From NCBI GenBank assembly GCA_034509925.1, contig CM067537.1:6519001-6583000 (forward strand): 64,000 nt of DNA. Direction: 5' to 3'. This DNA is from Hirudinaria manillensis. Taxonomy: Eukaryota > Annelida > Clitellata > Hirudinida > Hirudinidae. Positions 1-12,582 of the stretch are shown one piece after another. The position numbers were made by a program, and so were the translations under genes. The notes under the pieces were generated by a model. It searched no databases. It was not told where the DNA came from and saw only the letters and a list, made by a program, of their open reading frames with translations. Position 1 is the first letter of the stretch, and each line of letters opens with the position of its first letter.

Positions 1-262
1 GTTTGGGCTCTGTTTGGACAAATGCAAAAGTAATTAAAATTTATTTATTTATTTATTTATTCTATTCCTTTGTAAAGCTAAAAATGGTTATTATAATTTG
101 ATGGTTTGTCAAATTATTATAATGGAATAGTATACCATTTCATTGTTGTAAAGTCTACTGATATATAAACTTTTGGGAAATTAAAAAAATTAAATCACTG
201 TCAATGATATGCAAATTTATTTTAATTAACTAATTATTTATTTATTAAATTGGTGAACTCAC
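1..262. other. WDR61 intron, no gene seen
   Basis: This AT-rich stretch follows the GTGAGT donor at 262 on the minus strand. It contains a short ATTT run near 40-60 and nothing I can read as coding. Confidence 0.5.
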
Positions 263-1690
263 ATAAGCAATTCTGAGGGTGAACTTTCCTCTGGTGTCAA
301 GTTGTGTTTCTTGCTTTCCTGTCTCCACATTGTACAGGTTGATCTTACCTGTGTGACTTCCAGTGGCTATGTGGAGGTTGTCAGGAGAAAAGCTCACTGT
401 CCAAGCATCCACTATGGAATGCATTATAATAAAATTATCATTAATGTCACTTAAAAGTAAAGAAAATTAATGCCAAATTATTCATCTGATTTTCAATTAA
501 TCCATGTTGCTGGAGTTTCACATAAAGCCATATTCTTTTCTAGCAATTCTTTTAGCTGTTTAGCTTATCATAATGATATATCATAATATTATAGCATTAA
601 TGATTTCAAATAATTGATTTCATTTCCTTCTTTGGAGCTCCAGACATTTATTTTAGTCAAAAATTGATAACATATGAAGACGAAAAATATGATTAAAGAA
701 CAAAGCTCAACAATCTGCTTCATTTATGACTAGACAGTTTTAAACCTATCAAAGAATTGCAGCCAATAACACCAATGAATACCTGGCCCAGCATCAATAT
801 CTTTAAGGAGTTTTCCATTTTCCATCTCCCAGATCCTGATGTGCCCATTCAAACTGCTAGAGGCCACCATCTCCCCATTCTTGCTGACATCCACAGACAC
901 AACCCCAAGGTAAAGTCTCTCAAGGGTGTGTTGGAGCTGAAGAGAGTTGTCTGACCTGTAGCAAACCAGTGGAAATTATTAAATTGCTCACAATATTTTA
1001 GCCTAATTTAGCAAAATTGTTATTTATTCCATGAGTTATTATTGTATTTGCATTATGCATTAAACAGTTTTTTTTTAGCAATAGTAACTTTTTACTTCTA
1101 GGACAATGAATTTATATCATATTAAAATGTTTTGGAATTACCTTCAAACAAAACATTCAAAAATTTTAAGCAGTAGTAATGTTAATATATTTTGTGCAAA
1201 TTGAGTAGGCCGTGGAATTTCCCAGAATAAGCAAAACATAAATGTGAAAAACCCCATAATTTGTTCATTAACCATTTCCATATTTTTACAGTGTCATCAA
1301 TAGACCCGGTTACAACACGTTCTGCTCCATCATCACCACACTGTGTACTCCAGGCGCAGGTCCATATGCTATCCTCATGAGCTACAAGAAAGATTTATGC
1401 TAATAAGTATTTTCATAAAATTAGCGAAAAATTAAACAAATTATTACCATTCTCCTCTTTATGGGCAAGCGAATACTAAAAATTGAAAATTTACATAATT
1501 AGTCTCTAACATTTATAACAAATATTTTACTTTTATTATAATTAGACATGCAGACTTTAGAGGGTCATGCAGTGACTACCATACGACATTGAATAACCAT
1601 AGAAATGCTTTATAAATCACCAGTTGTATCTCAACGTCACCTTTAAAATTAGTACAATAATTACTAATTGTCCAAATCCAAACCAACCAT
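263..1690 (-). CDS. WDR61: WDR61/SKI8 WD-repeat protein, 5' part (runs off the left edge)
   Basis: Four coding exons are readable: about 1446-1473, 1273-1381, 783-955 and 263-411, joined in phase. They encode WD-repeat segments resembling WDR61 (SKI8): an [11 protein letters not shown] stretch, [32 protein letters not shown] and [19 protein letters not shown], followed by [13 protein letters not shown], which matches the family closely. In animals WDR61 is a beta-propeller shared by the PAF1 transcription complex and the SKI mRNA-decay complex. The exon ending at 263 has a GTGAGT donor, so the remaining C-terminal blades lie to the left of the window. The start is tentative: a one-codon exon (ATG at 1688-1690 followed by GTTGGT) would fit the phase and give a protein beginning [10 protein letters not shown]; another upstream ATG is possible. 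Family assignment is firm, the 5' end is not. Confidence 0.85.
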
Positions 1691-2694
1691 TCCGGCGTAA
1701 ATCCAAAATAAAAGAACCAAAACCTAAAAGTGATGCATGATAATAAATTCATAATGTAGTTTAACGCATTAATATTTCTTAATTAATATCCCAAATAAAA
1801 TAATTACATTAAACAAACCAAAAATAATTAATATGTGATAAAATCCTTTTGACTTAACGGACAAAGACTTATGGGACATGCAAGATTGTCTCACTGACTT
1901 GAAACTCATTATTAAAAAAAGTCATCTATTTATCCCATGCTGTTTTGGGGTTTGCCCTAACTGGTCGGAATAAGCTGCTATTACATCTCTGACCCACCCC
2001 TTAAAAGCTCAACGTATTTTTGGAGTCGCCAGATGTCCCCAAAAACTGATCCAGCTGAGTGGTCTTGACATTCTGCTGCCATCTGAGTTATTACACGATG
2101 GATGAAATCTTAGGTAACTATTTCTAGTATTTATTGTTGAGCCCAATATAATTTCTGTGTTTATTTAAAATTTGAATTTATTATCAAATATTTTTTTTGC
2201 AATAAGGCAATCACAATTGACATCTTCTCCCACGAACATAATCTGATAATCGGCGACAAAAATAAAAAAATAACTCATTAATCAATAATAACCAGCAAAT
2301 GCATGGCAAATCATCGAACTGATCAACCTATCAAAAAAATCAGATACTAAAAATTATGAAAAAATGACTGCCACCCAAAAATAGCAAGGCACACAGACTC
2401 AGCAGGGAATGGATGGAAGGAATCAATGAAAAACACATTTAAAGATATCTCAAACAAATACTCATACATTCTGAATTGATAATAATCAATAATTCGAATT
2501 GCAATATCAACATTAAGCATATCACTGGATAATACAAATCTTGGAAGTGGCAGATTGAATAACATTAAAATTGCATTTTAAAAGGCACAAAAAATTATGA
2601 CTCAATTAGTAAAACTTAACAGAACAAATTATAAAGTCTCGAATACTTGTAGCTTAATTAATTTTAGCTTAGTTAATTTATAATTAATTTATAA
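1691..2694. other. Intergenic region between WDR61 and the ninein-like gene
   Basis: Mostly AT-rich. It should hold the WDR61 promoter on its left and the 3' flank of the ninein-like gene on its right. A less AT-rich patch lies at about 1935-2100; on the plus strand it is open for about 40 codons (ending TGA near 2103), but no homology was recognised. The minus frame open at 2347-2565 has no supporting features. Confidence 0.4.
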
Positions 2695-5600
2695 TTAACT
2701 AATGGCAGCGGGGCAAATTTTTCGGATGAGATCCCCCAACACGAGGCACTTCTCCTCGAGCATTTGGTTCTTCGAGTCCGCTTCTAGGATTTGCTTTTCC
2801 AGTTTTTGGAGGTACTTGACAAGTCTTGCGTTCTCAACGTAGAGGTCCTTTGTCAGTTTATCCCCTTTGTCTTGCTTTTCAATCTGAGAAAGTGTTTCTT
2901 GTTATTGATGAGTCATCCTTACAATTAGTGTTTTAATTTGATTAATGAATAAAATATCATTACAAATGACAATAACAACACTTATTTGCAAAAGTGGAAC
3001 TCAGTAAGTTTATAAAGTAGTCTGATTATTAGAATTTCATAGACTAAACCTACAGCTTCAAGTAATTTTCTGTCTTTCTCTTCTGCAACCCTCCTTAGTT
3101 TTTGTGCCTGGTCATTGATAGCATCTCGTTCTCTCAACAAATCCTTAATTTCTTTATCATACGATTCTCTGGTTGCTGAAAACAATGTAAATATGACATT
3201 AAATTATCATGCTTTGGATGTTAAACACAGAAGGATCAAACCAACTCGTCAAGGCTTTGCCAGTTTCCGATTGGTTGCGTTCCAGAATTGCTTGCAGCCT
3301 CTCATTAGTTGCTTCCAGTTTATTAACTTTATCAATCAATTCTTGGTGCTTAAGAGGATCAATTAATTTTTGGCTGGCCAGTATCCAAGCTTTCTTATCA
3401 GCTCTGTGCTGGGAAGTCAAAGCAGTCAAGGTGTCTGTGACTTTGTTCAACTGAAATATGTGACAAATGTTCTTGAGACCCAAGCATTTTTCAGCTGTGT
3501 TTCAGGTCATTCACCAAAAGAAAAGATATTTTGATAACATACAATTAATTCTAAAGGAGTGTTATTTTATGAACTTTTGGAAAAATAATTGATATGGAAT
3601 TATATTCATGGTAAGTTAAAGCAATGTTGGTCCAACTCTTGGTTGAAAGTGACAAATGTTTGATGGCCTGGCTGATGTCACCACCGAGCCACCCAATCGT
3701 GCGCGATCTAAGCATTACGTCACGTTCCAATAATAATAATAACCAGTGGTTCCTCTGACAAATATTACTTTTTGATTTAAAATTCCATCCTTAGAGACGG
3801 ATAAATATCGCAATAAACCCTAAACTGAGATCAGAAGAATGAAACTACTTGGTCGGAGCCAAAGCTAGTTCATTTAATGCCTTAATAGTTTCGAAGCTCG
3901 TTATCAGCTCAAAATTCACAAATAAAAAATTAGCTAGACAAATTTTCTTGAAAATTTTAATTGATGGTGAGCCTCAATATAATAATAACAATAATATAAC
4001 AACTCATGATCTTCGACAAACTGAGCTCGTCCAATAAAACTCCGGGTAGCGATTGTCCTCGTTGTTACTTAAGGGCGATAATCTAAACAGGTAACGACAA
4101 CAAATTGACGAAATAGGCTTGAAATAATCTCAATGATTGCTCAATCCTCCTGAAAGTTTCGATAATCAAACTTTGCTAGAAAAAGCATTTCAAGTGACGA
4201 TTAGCAATAGAGACTTCCGACTAGTTTCGAAGCTATAGCAAATAAAATCCGGGTATTTCACAATTTCAACAGAAATGATGCAGTCTCGCGAAGAAAAGCA
4301 ACTCAATGCGGGACAAGAGATCATATGTCAGAGAATTAAGGACATTTCTCAAGCAATCCAAAACCTAATCCTGAAGTTGGAAATCGGACACGATACTCTC
4401 AACTGGAATGAAATGTTAGTGGATTACTCTCACATCAACGGACAGATAGCTCTGTTGACCAGAGCCCTAAACAGCGAGAGAATGCCTAAGTTGAAAAACT
4501 ATGTGGTTTTGCCAGTACACGTCGAGCCGATGGATGATCCTCGTTTGGCACAGTTAACGGAAGGGCGAACACCCCTCTTCAATCATGAAACCGTGCCTAA
4601 TTACTTGAGGACAAAACTCGAACCAGAAGCAGAGGAGCGAATAATTCATCAACAGAAACTATCCCAATCGATATCTGCAGATAATCTTAAAAAGCAGTTG
4701 AACGCTTTCCATAAACATTGCATTATGGTGCAAGAGGCGCTGAAAAAGTCTAGAATCAATTCAGAATCTGACACTGCACTGAAAGGTCCTCAAATGCAGT
4801 CATCGCAGGAAACATACAACCTCGTTGCCGCCATTTCTAACGGCAAAGGATTCAAACCCGATCCTTCACTAGTTCAATATCAAAGCCAATCAATGCCACA
4901 ACCTGTCCTCCCACAGCCTACGCCAAACGCTCAACTGAGCATAAACAAACCAATCAGTTCCATCAAGACGAATATTAGATCTATCGCAAGTCGGAGATAG
5001 GAATTAATTGACTTTCGAAAATAAACCTATCCGAGTTAATAACCTTTTGTTCAGAACGAAATAAAGAAAAATAAATAATGACTGCAATCTAGCTTTCGAA
5101 TTACCTGTGTCGCACGATCGAAATATAGAAATGCTAATTATAATTTTTAAAAAACTGTTATCACCACTTTCCCGTAATAAAGTAAAACTTTCCCTTCCTC
5201 CCATCTGAGCAGACACTAATAATAGACCCGGTAACGTCCCGCAAACTGATTCATTTGCCCGAATGTTTCATTCAGAACCCTCGATTATGGAATGAATTTA
5301 ATAATTTGAGCGGCAGGGTCGCTTAGGGCAGATACCGTCAGAGCTAACATCACATCCTCGCCTTACCTTGAAGCACTTAACCAAATTATTATAACATTTG
5401 TAGGTAGCAACGCCGTAGCCGTGTTGTAGGGAGTTTCGATTCTATTTTCATTTGATAGCTACTTAATATTTTAGCATATTTAGTACTAAATCTAGATTTA
5501 GTTACTACTTCAATAACTTTAAGAATGTAATCTTCACCCATAAAATCAGTGCGATACCGCTCCCATAACTCACCCCCCCCCCCCTTATAATGACCAGCCA

Positions 5601-8600
5601 AGAGTGGTCAACCACGACCCTAAGGATCAATTATAGGGCCACTATTGGTACATTCACATCGGCATTCATCAGACATTTAAAACCTGGTCTAGAGTCCTTT
5701 TCAGTTGGTCTTTAAGGAGGTCTTTTTCAGCATTCAAGTCAGCATTATGCAGCTGCATTAATATAAAAATGGTCAGAAATATTAAAAAGTTAATTCTTGA
5801 AATAGTCAATTAAAAGAGAACCTCAGAACATTATTTGAAAGTAAATTATGCAGGAAGTATGTTACCAAAAGCTTCTGAAAACTATCTGTTTTTGCCTCAT
5901 CAGAGGTTTGCTTGGCATCCAGATCTGCTTGGAGCTAAAATAGGGAACTCAAGTTACACCATAATCAATGACAATGGATTCTGAAAGATCTACTTAGGAG
6001 ATATATGTTTGGGAAGGAGTCTATCAATTCAGAAATGAGTAATAAATACATAATTCAAAATCTAGATTACTTAATAAGAACTTTTTTGGGTTTGATGTTG
6101 ATAATTTCAAGAGCCATGCTTGCTTTTTATGATAAAATCTCACTTGTATGTTTTCTGTCCTTAATTTCTTGTTCTCTTTTGCCAAATCATCTATCTGATT
6201 TTTTTGCAGGAGTTCAAGTCCTGGATCCTTTGGAACAATTTGTGACACATTCCTTCTCTGCTTCAACAAAAATAGTAGAAATAAGTAATAGAAATCTAGA
6301 ATAAGAGAGTGGCTATTTCGTTACAGATGAATAAATTTATCCTCTCATTAGATGCAAAATTTGAAATTAGTGCAAAATTTCAGAATTTTCAAAAAAAATT
6401 TGGGCACCATGTCAGTCAGCTCTTTCCTAAGATTCTTGATTGTGTTATTAAGAAGTTCTATTTCTCCATCCTTCCTAGATTTTAGTTCTTTCAAGAGATC
6501 CTTGTATTTCTCTTTCAGTTCTTCGTCTCTTTTGCCGATTTGGCGCCGGAGTTCCTCACCTTGTCTGTCATTTTCCATCTTCAAGTCGTAGATCTTTTGT
6601 TCGTAATCATTGACGATGTCTTTCATCTTATCATCAAGGGCCAAATCATCAGATGCCTTTGATTGGGCCAGCTTGTCATCCATGGCCTTGTTCAATTGTG
6701 TCAGCGTGATACGAAAATCTTCCTTGGCCCGTTCTGCTTCCTTTTCATAGGCCTCTTTCTGATCTTTCTTCTCCTTCTCTGCCTGCTTCTTCAATTCCTC
6801 AAGTTTCTTTTCATATTCTTGGATGACCTCAGGCAAACCTTTCGTAGACTTTTCACCATTTGCAAGAACTGATTCTTCAGCTGGCAAAAGGGTTCTTGTT
6901 GATGGGCGCCTTGTGGCAGGTGTTTCCTGGTCTTTCACCTTCTTTTCTATCTCTTCCTTTTCTTGTTGAGCTATTCTGTTCATTTCAGAAATTTTATCTT
7001 CATAATCCTTTGTGATATCAGAAAGTTCTTTATTCTTCTGTCGCTCCATGTCATTCAGCTTCTCTTGCAGGTCGTTTACAGTGTCTTTTTCTTTTTTTAA
7101 GTTGTTTTCATATTTATTCACCATATCTTTCTTCTCATCTTCAAACTGCTTTTTCATGTCTGAAATTTTGGACTCATATCCATGTATAACTTTAGAGACG
7201 TCCTTGTTTAGATCATCTGGATCGCCTGCTTTAACATTTTTGGTCAGTTCCTCAGATATCTTATCAAGTTTCTTTAAAGGTTTTGCAGCAGAATCAGATA
7301 TTTTGCTTTCAAAACCCTTGATGAGATCTGAGAATTTCGGATGGATTTCATCTTCTTTTGCTCCACCAGTCGGCAGAGTGAATCTTCTAGCAGTCGGATC
7401 TCTGCTTTTTGCCGATGCAAGATCCTTGCAAAGACTTTCCATCTCTGCCTCATGATCTTTTTTCATCTGAGCAATCTGAGATTCATAATCTTCTTTCAAT
7501 TTTTCGACACCATTTTCCATATTTTTGCTATCAGTTTTTACTTCTGGCTCTGAAGATTTTGTCAAATGTTCATTCAATTTTTTTTCTAGATCAGCAACTG
7601 TCCCTTCTTTTTCCTTTAATTCATTGTTTTTAGCTTCTAATTCACTGTCTTTTGCAGCAATTTCTTGTTCTTGGTCAGTAATTTTCTGGTCACATTCATT
7701 CAACTTTTTCTCAAGGGCTTCAGTGATGGCATCAATCTGTGACAACTCTTCTGTCAGGTCAGATATTTTTTTGTTGGCATCTTCTAATTTTTGATCGGCA
7801 GATGCTTTGATCATATCATGTTCTTCTTGAAGATTAAATATTTCGTCGTCTTGAGCTTTTTTAAGGTCTGCAATATCACGCTTGTGCTTCTCAGACGAGT
7901 CGTTCATTTGGGCATCGTGTGACATTTTCATGTCATCCACATCTTTTGCATGCTTTGACTTGATGTCTTCCATTTCCTTGTCATGATCAGACTTTAATTT
8001 CTCATTCTCCTCAATTAATTCTTTGTTTTTTAGGCCAGCTTCTCTCAATTCATCCAAAGCGTCGGCTAATTTTGCCTGCAAATCTTCTTTTACAACACCA
8101 TTTTCTGATGGAGCATCTAGTTCCATTTCCGTGTAATTATCGACTAAGTCTGGCTTCTTTATGTTGGCCACTTCCACTGGAGATTCTTTTGCATCTTCAA
8201 TTGGATCCGTTTGAATTGACATATCACCCATGACCAGTGGAGAAGATTTAAGATCTTTTCCAATTTCATTTGATAATTTGTCAAGAGGATTCTTTCCAAA
8301 ACTTTCATCCTCCAATATGTTTATTGGTTCAGTTTCTATTGAAATGTCTGCATATTCTTTTTTTGGAATATCTTCATCCATTACAGCTGGGCTACTTCCA
8401 TCTGATGGTCCAAGTGGATCAGTTTGTACAGAAAACTCTTTCATAGACTTTAAGCTTTCAGGAATCTTTGATTTTTCAGACAATTCTTCTGCTTGTTTTA
8501 AAAGTTCTTCATCTTTTGCCCTGTTTAAATGAATAAAAATTATTATAGAATAGTTTTATAGAATTGTGACAAAATGAGGTAAATAACTTGCCAAAGCAAT

Positions 8601-11600
8601 AATTCTCGTACGATCATATAATGCAAAATTAGATGTTAAATATTAATTATTACTGCACTGTATACATGCCTTATAATGTTAATACTGTTGTTATTGACCC
8701 TAATAATAATAACAATAATAATTATTGTTTTTATTAAAATTAGTTCTTCCAAACTTTATTTCTTTCTCCAGTTCAGCAATTTTTTCTTCCAACTGTGCAG
8801 TTGGGTCGGGTTCTGATGAATTCATCTTATCCATGGCATAATCTGTCATCAGTTCCATCTCCTTTTGAGCCAAGGCTTCCTCAAGCTCTCTCTTGTGCCT
8901 GGAAATCATGTCTGCCTGAAGAAAAATCATAAAGATCCATTTTTGAACTCCAAAGTAAATAATTATCAGTTAATTGAGAAAATAAAATTAAATGAAAACA
9001 AACAAACCTTCTCCTTGTCGTGTTCTTTTTTCATCCGATCCAGTTGCTCCCCATGTTTTTCTTCAAGTTCCGATATTTCCATCAGGAGTGCACCCTCGGC
9101 TTCCTTCTTCTCCCTCGATGCTAACCTCTGAATCCGACCCAATTCACCTCTGACCTTTTCACGAATTTCTTCGGGACTCATGGTGTCGTCTGTTCAAAAT
9201 GAAATATCAATCAAATTTAGAAAGAACTGATACATATGTATATGTATTTATAAATAATGTATATATATTTATAAATAATTTATTTATATATATAAATAAT
9301 TTATTTATATATATATTATCATATATATGTATACATATATGTACAAATAATTATATATATATATATAATTATATATATATACATTATTTATTGAAGCTCA
9401 TTAAACTGCAGAATTGATAAAATAAATAAAAACTGTTTAACTAATAAAATTTGGTTACATCAGGACTTAAAGCAAAGTACCATAAAAATAAAAAACTAGG
9501 ATTACATTACATTCATACCAATATCAAGTGATTGTGAAGAGGTCAACTCTTGTGGCTTCGGGGAACTTGAATTCTGTAGAAACAAAAAGACCAATTTGAC
9601 ATTAACGTCCATTGTTGGATGGAACAACATTTGAAGCCATTATTCCTTAAAAGGTATGTTATGAATTAAAGAATTGAAACTATTATACATTCTTTGGACA
9701 CAGATTTAATAATACACATTTGTCCATAACCAAAATGAATTTCAGCTTGATAGATCAAAGATATTCCAAGGAGCTGTTTCTTTTTAAATATATAACAACA
9801 AATGTTCTTGTAAATCACAATAATGCTTGAAAATATAATATTTATTATTATTATTATTGTAATTATTATTATTATAAATAAAATGTTATTGTTATACAAA
9901 CACCACATATGTTATTATAAAAATATATTATGGCATACGACTTTGAGTTCATCTCTGAGTTGTTCGTTCTCTTTGCTGAGCAAAGCAGAGTCATCATCTG
10001 CTGCTTGTAAATCTTTCTTTAGTTTTTCAATCTCCTTGAATTTGTCAACAATTATACTTTAATAAAATATAAATTTGACAAATAAGTAACAATGATTCTA
10101 ATTAATTGCACACTTTTAATACTGAAAAAATAATATTATTAAATGATAATAACCTAGTTGGGAGTAAATATTAATATTAATAAAACAAGTTGCCACTAGT
10201 TAATAGTTAATCACTACCAGCCCTCCAGATAACTTCAGATTTTATTTTATTTTTTATTATTTATTATAATTCATATTAAATAGTAATTTTTCACATTACC
10301 TGCTTGTAAATTACCTACATTCTCCAAATCAGAGTTCTTCTGCTTCAATCTCTTGCATTCTTCTAAAGACTTATCCATCTGCTTCTCAAATTCCTCTTGA
10401 GTCGTTTTCAATTCATCCTCCTTTTGAAGATCAGAAGGTGCAGGCACATCTTTGGGCACTTCTTCCCTCAGTTTTCTATTGGCATCTTGAAGGAGTCTGC
10501 AGGATTTAATATCGGATTTAAGATTAGTTTTCACCTCAAATTAGGTATTGTCATAGAGATATCAATTTTTTTTTGTTGAGTTTATGAGTTTATTAAGGTA
10601 TCAGAGCAACTGAAAGAACAAATAGCAAATTGAACATGTACAATATTAAACAAACAATTATGTACATAACACAATGAAACAAATGAACTATATATATGTA
10701 CATATATGTATTCAAGTATATACATATATGTAGTATAGCATATATTATAAGTCACTATACATAAGTATACATATTCAAGGATATATATATATATCTATGT
10801 AGTGTAACTTATATTATAAGTCACTACACATGTTATTAATGCACAACATGCCCCAATGTCATGATGCACCAACTTTATTTCCATATCCTTTTTCTGTGCC
10901 AGAGCAGCCAATTCTTCCTCAGATTCTTTTAAGTTCTTCTTCATTTCCTCCACCTCTCCTGTCAGTCTCTCACATTCTTCGCTAAGGTCTAGATTGTCAT
11001 TCCTAGTTTTTTAATTTTTAAATATAAATTGATTTAATAATTAGTCATTACAATTTATGAATTAAGAATCATTAACAAAAAAAATTAATAAATAAGAAAT
11101 CATTAGCTAAAAAGGTCTGAAAAATTAAATTTATTACCAAAACTTGTCTGTTGAGTGAAGGAGGGTATCCAATGCCACCTGGTGTAATGGATTGTTTTCT
11201 GGTTGATGTAATTCTCTTTCCAGGGCATGTGATAAATCAGATGGCTGAATCTGACCATCTGGGTCAAATTTCAGCATCTATGTTTGCAAAAAAAATTATG
11301 CTAGCTTATAAAAGGCACCATTTTATACATTTACAATACATCTAGTTAATGCAACATTCTTCCTAAAAAACACTTTTAAAGTTTATTTTGTAATAAAAGT
11401 TCATCATAATGAAATACAACCTCCAGATTTTTTCTTCCATTTGGCACTCCAATTTTTTCCCAAAAATCAATTACCTCAGCACCCTTAACATATCTGTTCA
11501 AACAAATAATAATGTATTATCTAGTTATGACTTTTTAGTTTTTTTAAAAAGCCAACCCTGTTCCGTCTGGGTCCAGATAATTCAGCCAATCAGATGCACC

Positions 11601-12107
11601 ATCCCTGGTTGCATAATGCTGTTTCTTGTCAGCAAAATTTTCAAGCAGATCAGACATAAGAGACTTTCCCTGATTTACATTTTTATTCTCGTTTTTAGCT
11701 GGAGGCACACTCTCATCTTTTTTTGTTTCTCCAGCAACTTTAGGAGATTTTTCAGGTGTTTTTTCTTCCACTCCCTGAGTTTTGGAAGGCACCTTCTCCT
11801 CTTTGGGTTTTGTTGTTTTATCATTCAAATCTTTCCTAAACATTCCAGACAAGAATTCATTGTTGCTAACTTTTCCATCACGATTGGTGTCGAGTCCTTG
11901 GTAACGATTCTTAAGCTCCTACAGTAAATAGTCGCCTTTAAAGATTAAGTGAACACTACTTAAAATTATTCTCATCCTAACTTGAGTAGTCATATCCATT
12001 CCGAGGTGATCACATAATCTTGAAAATTCGTCAAGACTGATGAACCCATTTCTACCAATTCCAAGCTCGTTAAAAATGTCTTTCATTTTTTCTATGTTGA
12101 TATTCAT
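2695..12107 (-). CDS. NIN: Ninein-like centrosomal protein (EF-hands plus long coiled coil)
   Basis: Centrosome/microtubule-anchoring protein of the ninein (NIN/NINL) family. The start ATG at 12107 leads an EF-hand pair (exons about 11990-12107 and 11545-11920) that aligns with the second EF-hand pair of vertebrate ninein, including NEFLSGMFRKDLND and then NYLDPDGTGLAF. Exons at about 11425-11490 (GAEVIDFWEKIGVPNG) and 11150-11280 (FDPDGQIQPSDLSHALERE) match the ninein segment before the coiled coil. Coiled-coil exons follow at about 10850-11010, 10315-10500, 9940-10050, 9520-9575, 9008-9190, 8752-8921, a very large one at 6408-8519, then 6150-6262, 5877-5936, 5693-5757, 3240-3450, 3050-3180 and 2695-2890. 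The last exon ends RKICPAAIS, like the conserved end of ninein. Phases agree wherever I joined exons. Predicted length is about 1450 residues. The first vertebrate EF-hand pair is absent or lies in an unseen upstream exon. Confidence 0.8.
4275..5000 (+). CDS. MED8: Mediator complex subunit 8, intronless and nested
   Basis: A single uninterrupted frame of 241 codons encodes a full MED8. It opens MMQSREEKQLNAGQEIICQ, contains LARALNSE-like helix text (QIALLTRALNSE), the PLFNHETVPNYLRTKLEPE block that is diagnostic for the family, a TYNLVAAISNGKGF segment, a Gln/Pro-rich linker and the conserved end SSIKTNIRSIASRR. MED8 is a small helical subunit of the Mediator head, linking MED18/MED20 to the core and so activators to RNA polymerase II. 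Length is close to the vertebrate protein. The gene lies on the opposite strand inside the ninein-like intron bounded by exons ending near 5693 and starting near 3450. AATAAA-type signals follow at about 5020 and 5060-5075. Start choice between the two adjacent ATGs (4275, 4278) is arbitrary. Confidence 0.95.
   Translation: MMQSREEKQLNAGQEIICQRIKDISQAIQNLILKLEIGHDTLNWNEMLVDYSHINGQIALLTRALNSERMPKLKNYVVLPVHVEPMDDPRLAQLTEGRTPLFNHETVPNYLRTKLEPEAEERIIHQQKLSQSISADNLKKQLNAFHKHCIMVQEALKKSRINSESDTALKGPQMQSSQETYNLVAAISNGKGFKPDPSLVQYQSQSMPQPVLPQPTPNAQLSINKPISSIKTNIRSIASRR
5004..5690. other. Rest of the ninein-like intron downstream of MED8
   Basis: MED8 3' flank followed by intronic DNA. A run of ten C residues at about 5574-5583 is the only unusual feature. 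I see no other gene in it. Confidence 0.4.
9223..9395. repeat. AT-rich dinucleotide/TATATA tract
   Basis: Intron of the ninein-like gene with alternating TA runs, TATGTATA and AAATAATTTAT units repeated several times. Confidence 0.8.
10690..10810. repeat. TATATG/TACATATG simple repeat
   Basis: Imperfect TATATGTACATATATGT units. A related sequence (tataagtcactatacat / tataagtcactacacat) occurs twice, at about 10746 and 10815. It sits in an intron of the ninein-like gene. Confidence 0.6.
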
Positions 12108-12582
12108 TTTCGAAAGTTTTAACTAGAAAATACTAAGAAAAGAAGACAAAAAAACGAAATTCGAACTCAACGAAATTAATCATAGTGAACCAGCTGTGTA
12201 AACACAACTACTCATGGTAATGATCAAGCTAAAAGTGATCTCGATAAACCATTGGAAACTTTCAGATAATAAAATAACGAATTTTGACCCTGACTCTTCC
12301 CTGTACAGAGATATCAACTCTCAAAGCTTGCTGCAGTTTTGCTAACTCGATCGCCATATATTTTTCGAATTCTTTGAAAAATCTGTGCAAAGCAGAATCT
12401 ACGAGTCCATCCCCGAGCATTCAACCATGACTCTAGCATTAAACAGTTTAACATCATAATTCATCAATATCACCGAAAGACAAGGCTTGTTAGATATATA
12501 AATAATCTATCATATAACTCCAGTTAGGTAGGATTTATACTCATTAAGTATAAAAATGATTATGAAAAAGATGTTTCATCAA
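12108..12582. other. Intergenic region between the ninein-like gene and the NUBP fusion
   Basis: About 475 bp that must carry the ninein-like promoter and the NUBP 3' UTR. On the minus strand a short open segment from 12358 begins MAIELAKLQQALRVDI and has coiled-coil character. It could be an upstream exon of the ninein-like gene, but I found no clear donor, so it is not called. Confidence 0.4.

Noticed and set aside
2695..3450. A separate small coiled-coil gene left of MED8
   Set aside because: The exons join in phase to 5693-5757 and their end (RKICPAAIS) resembles the ninein C-terminus, so they are taken as its 3' exons; not fully excluded.
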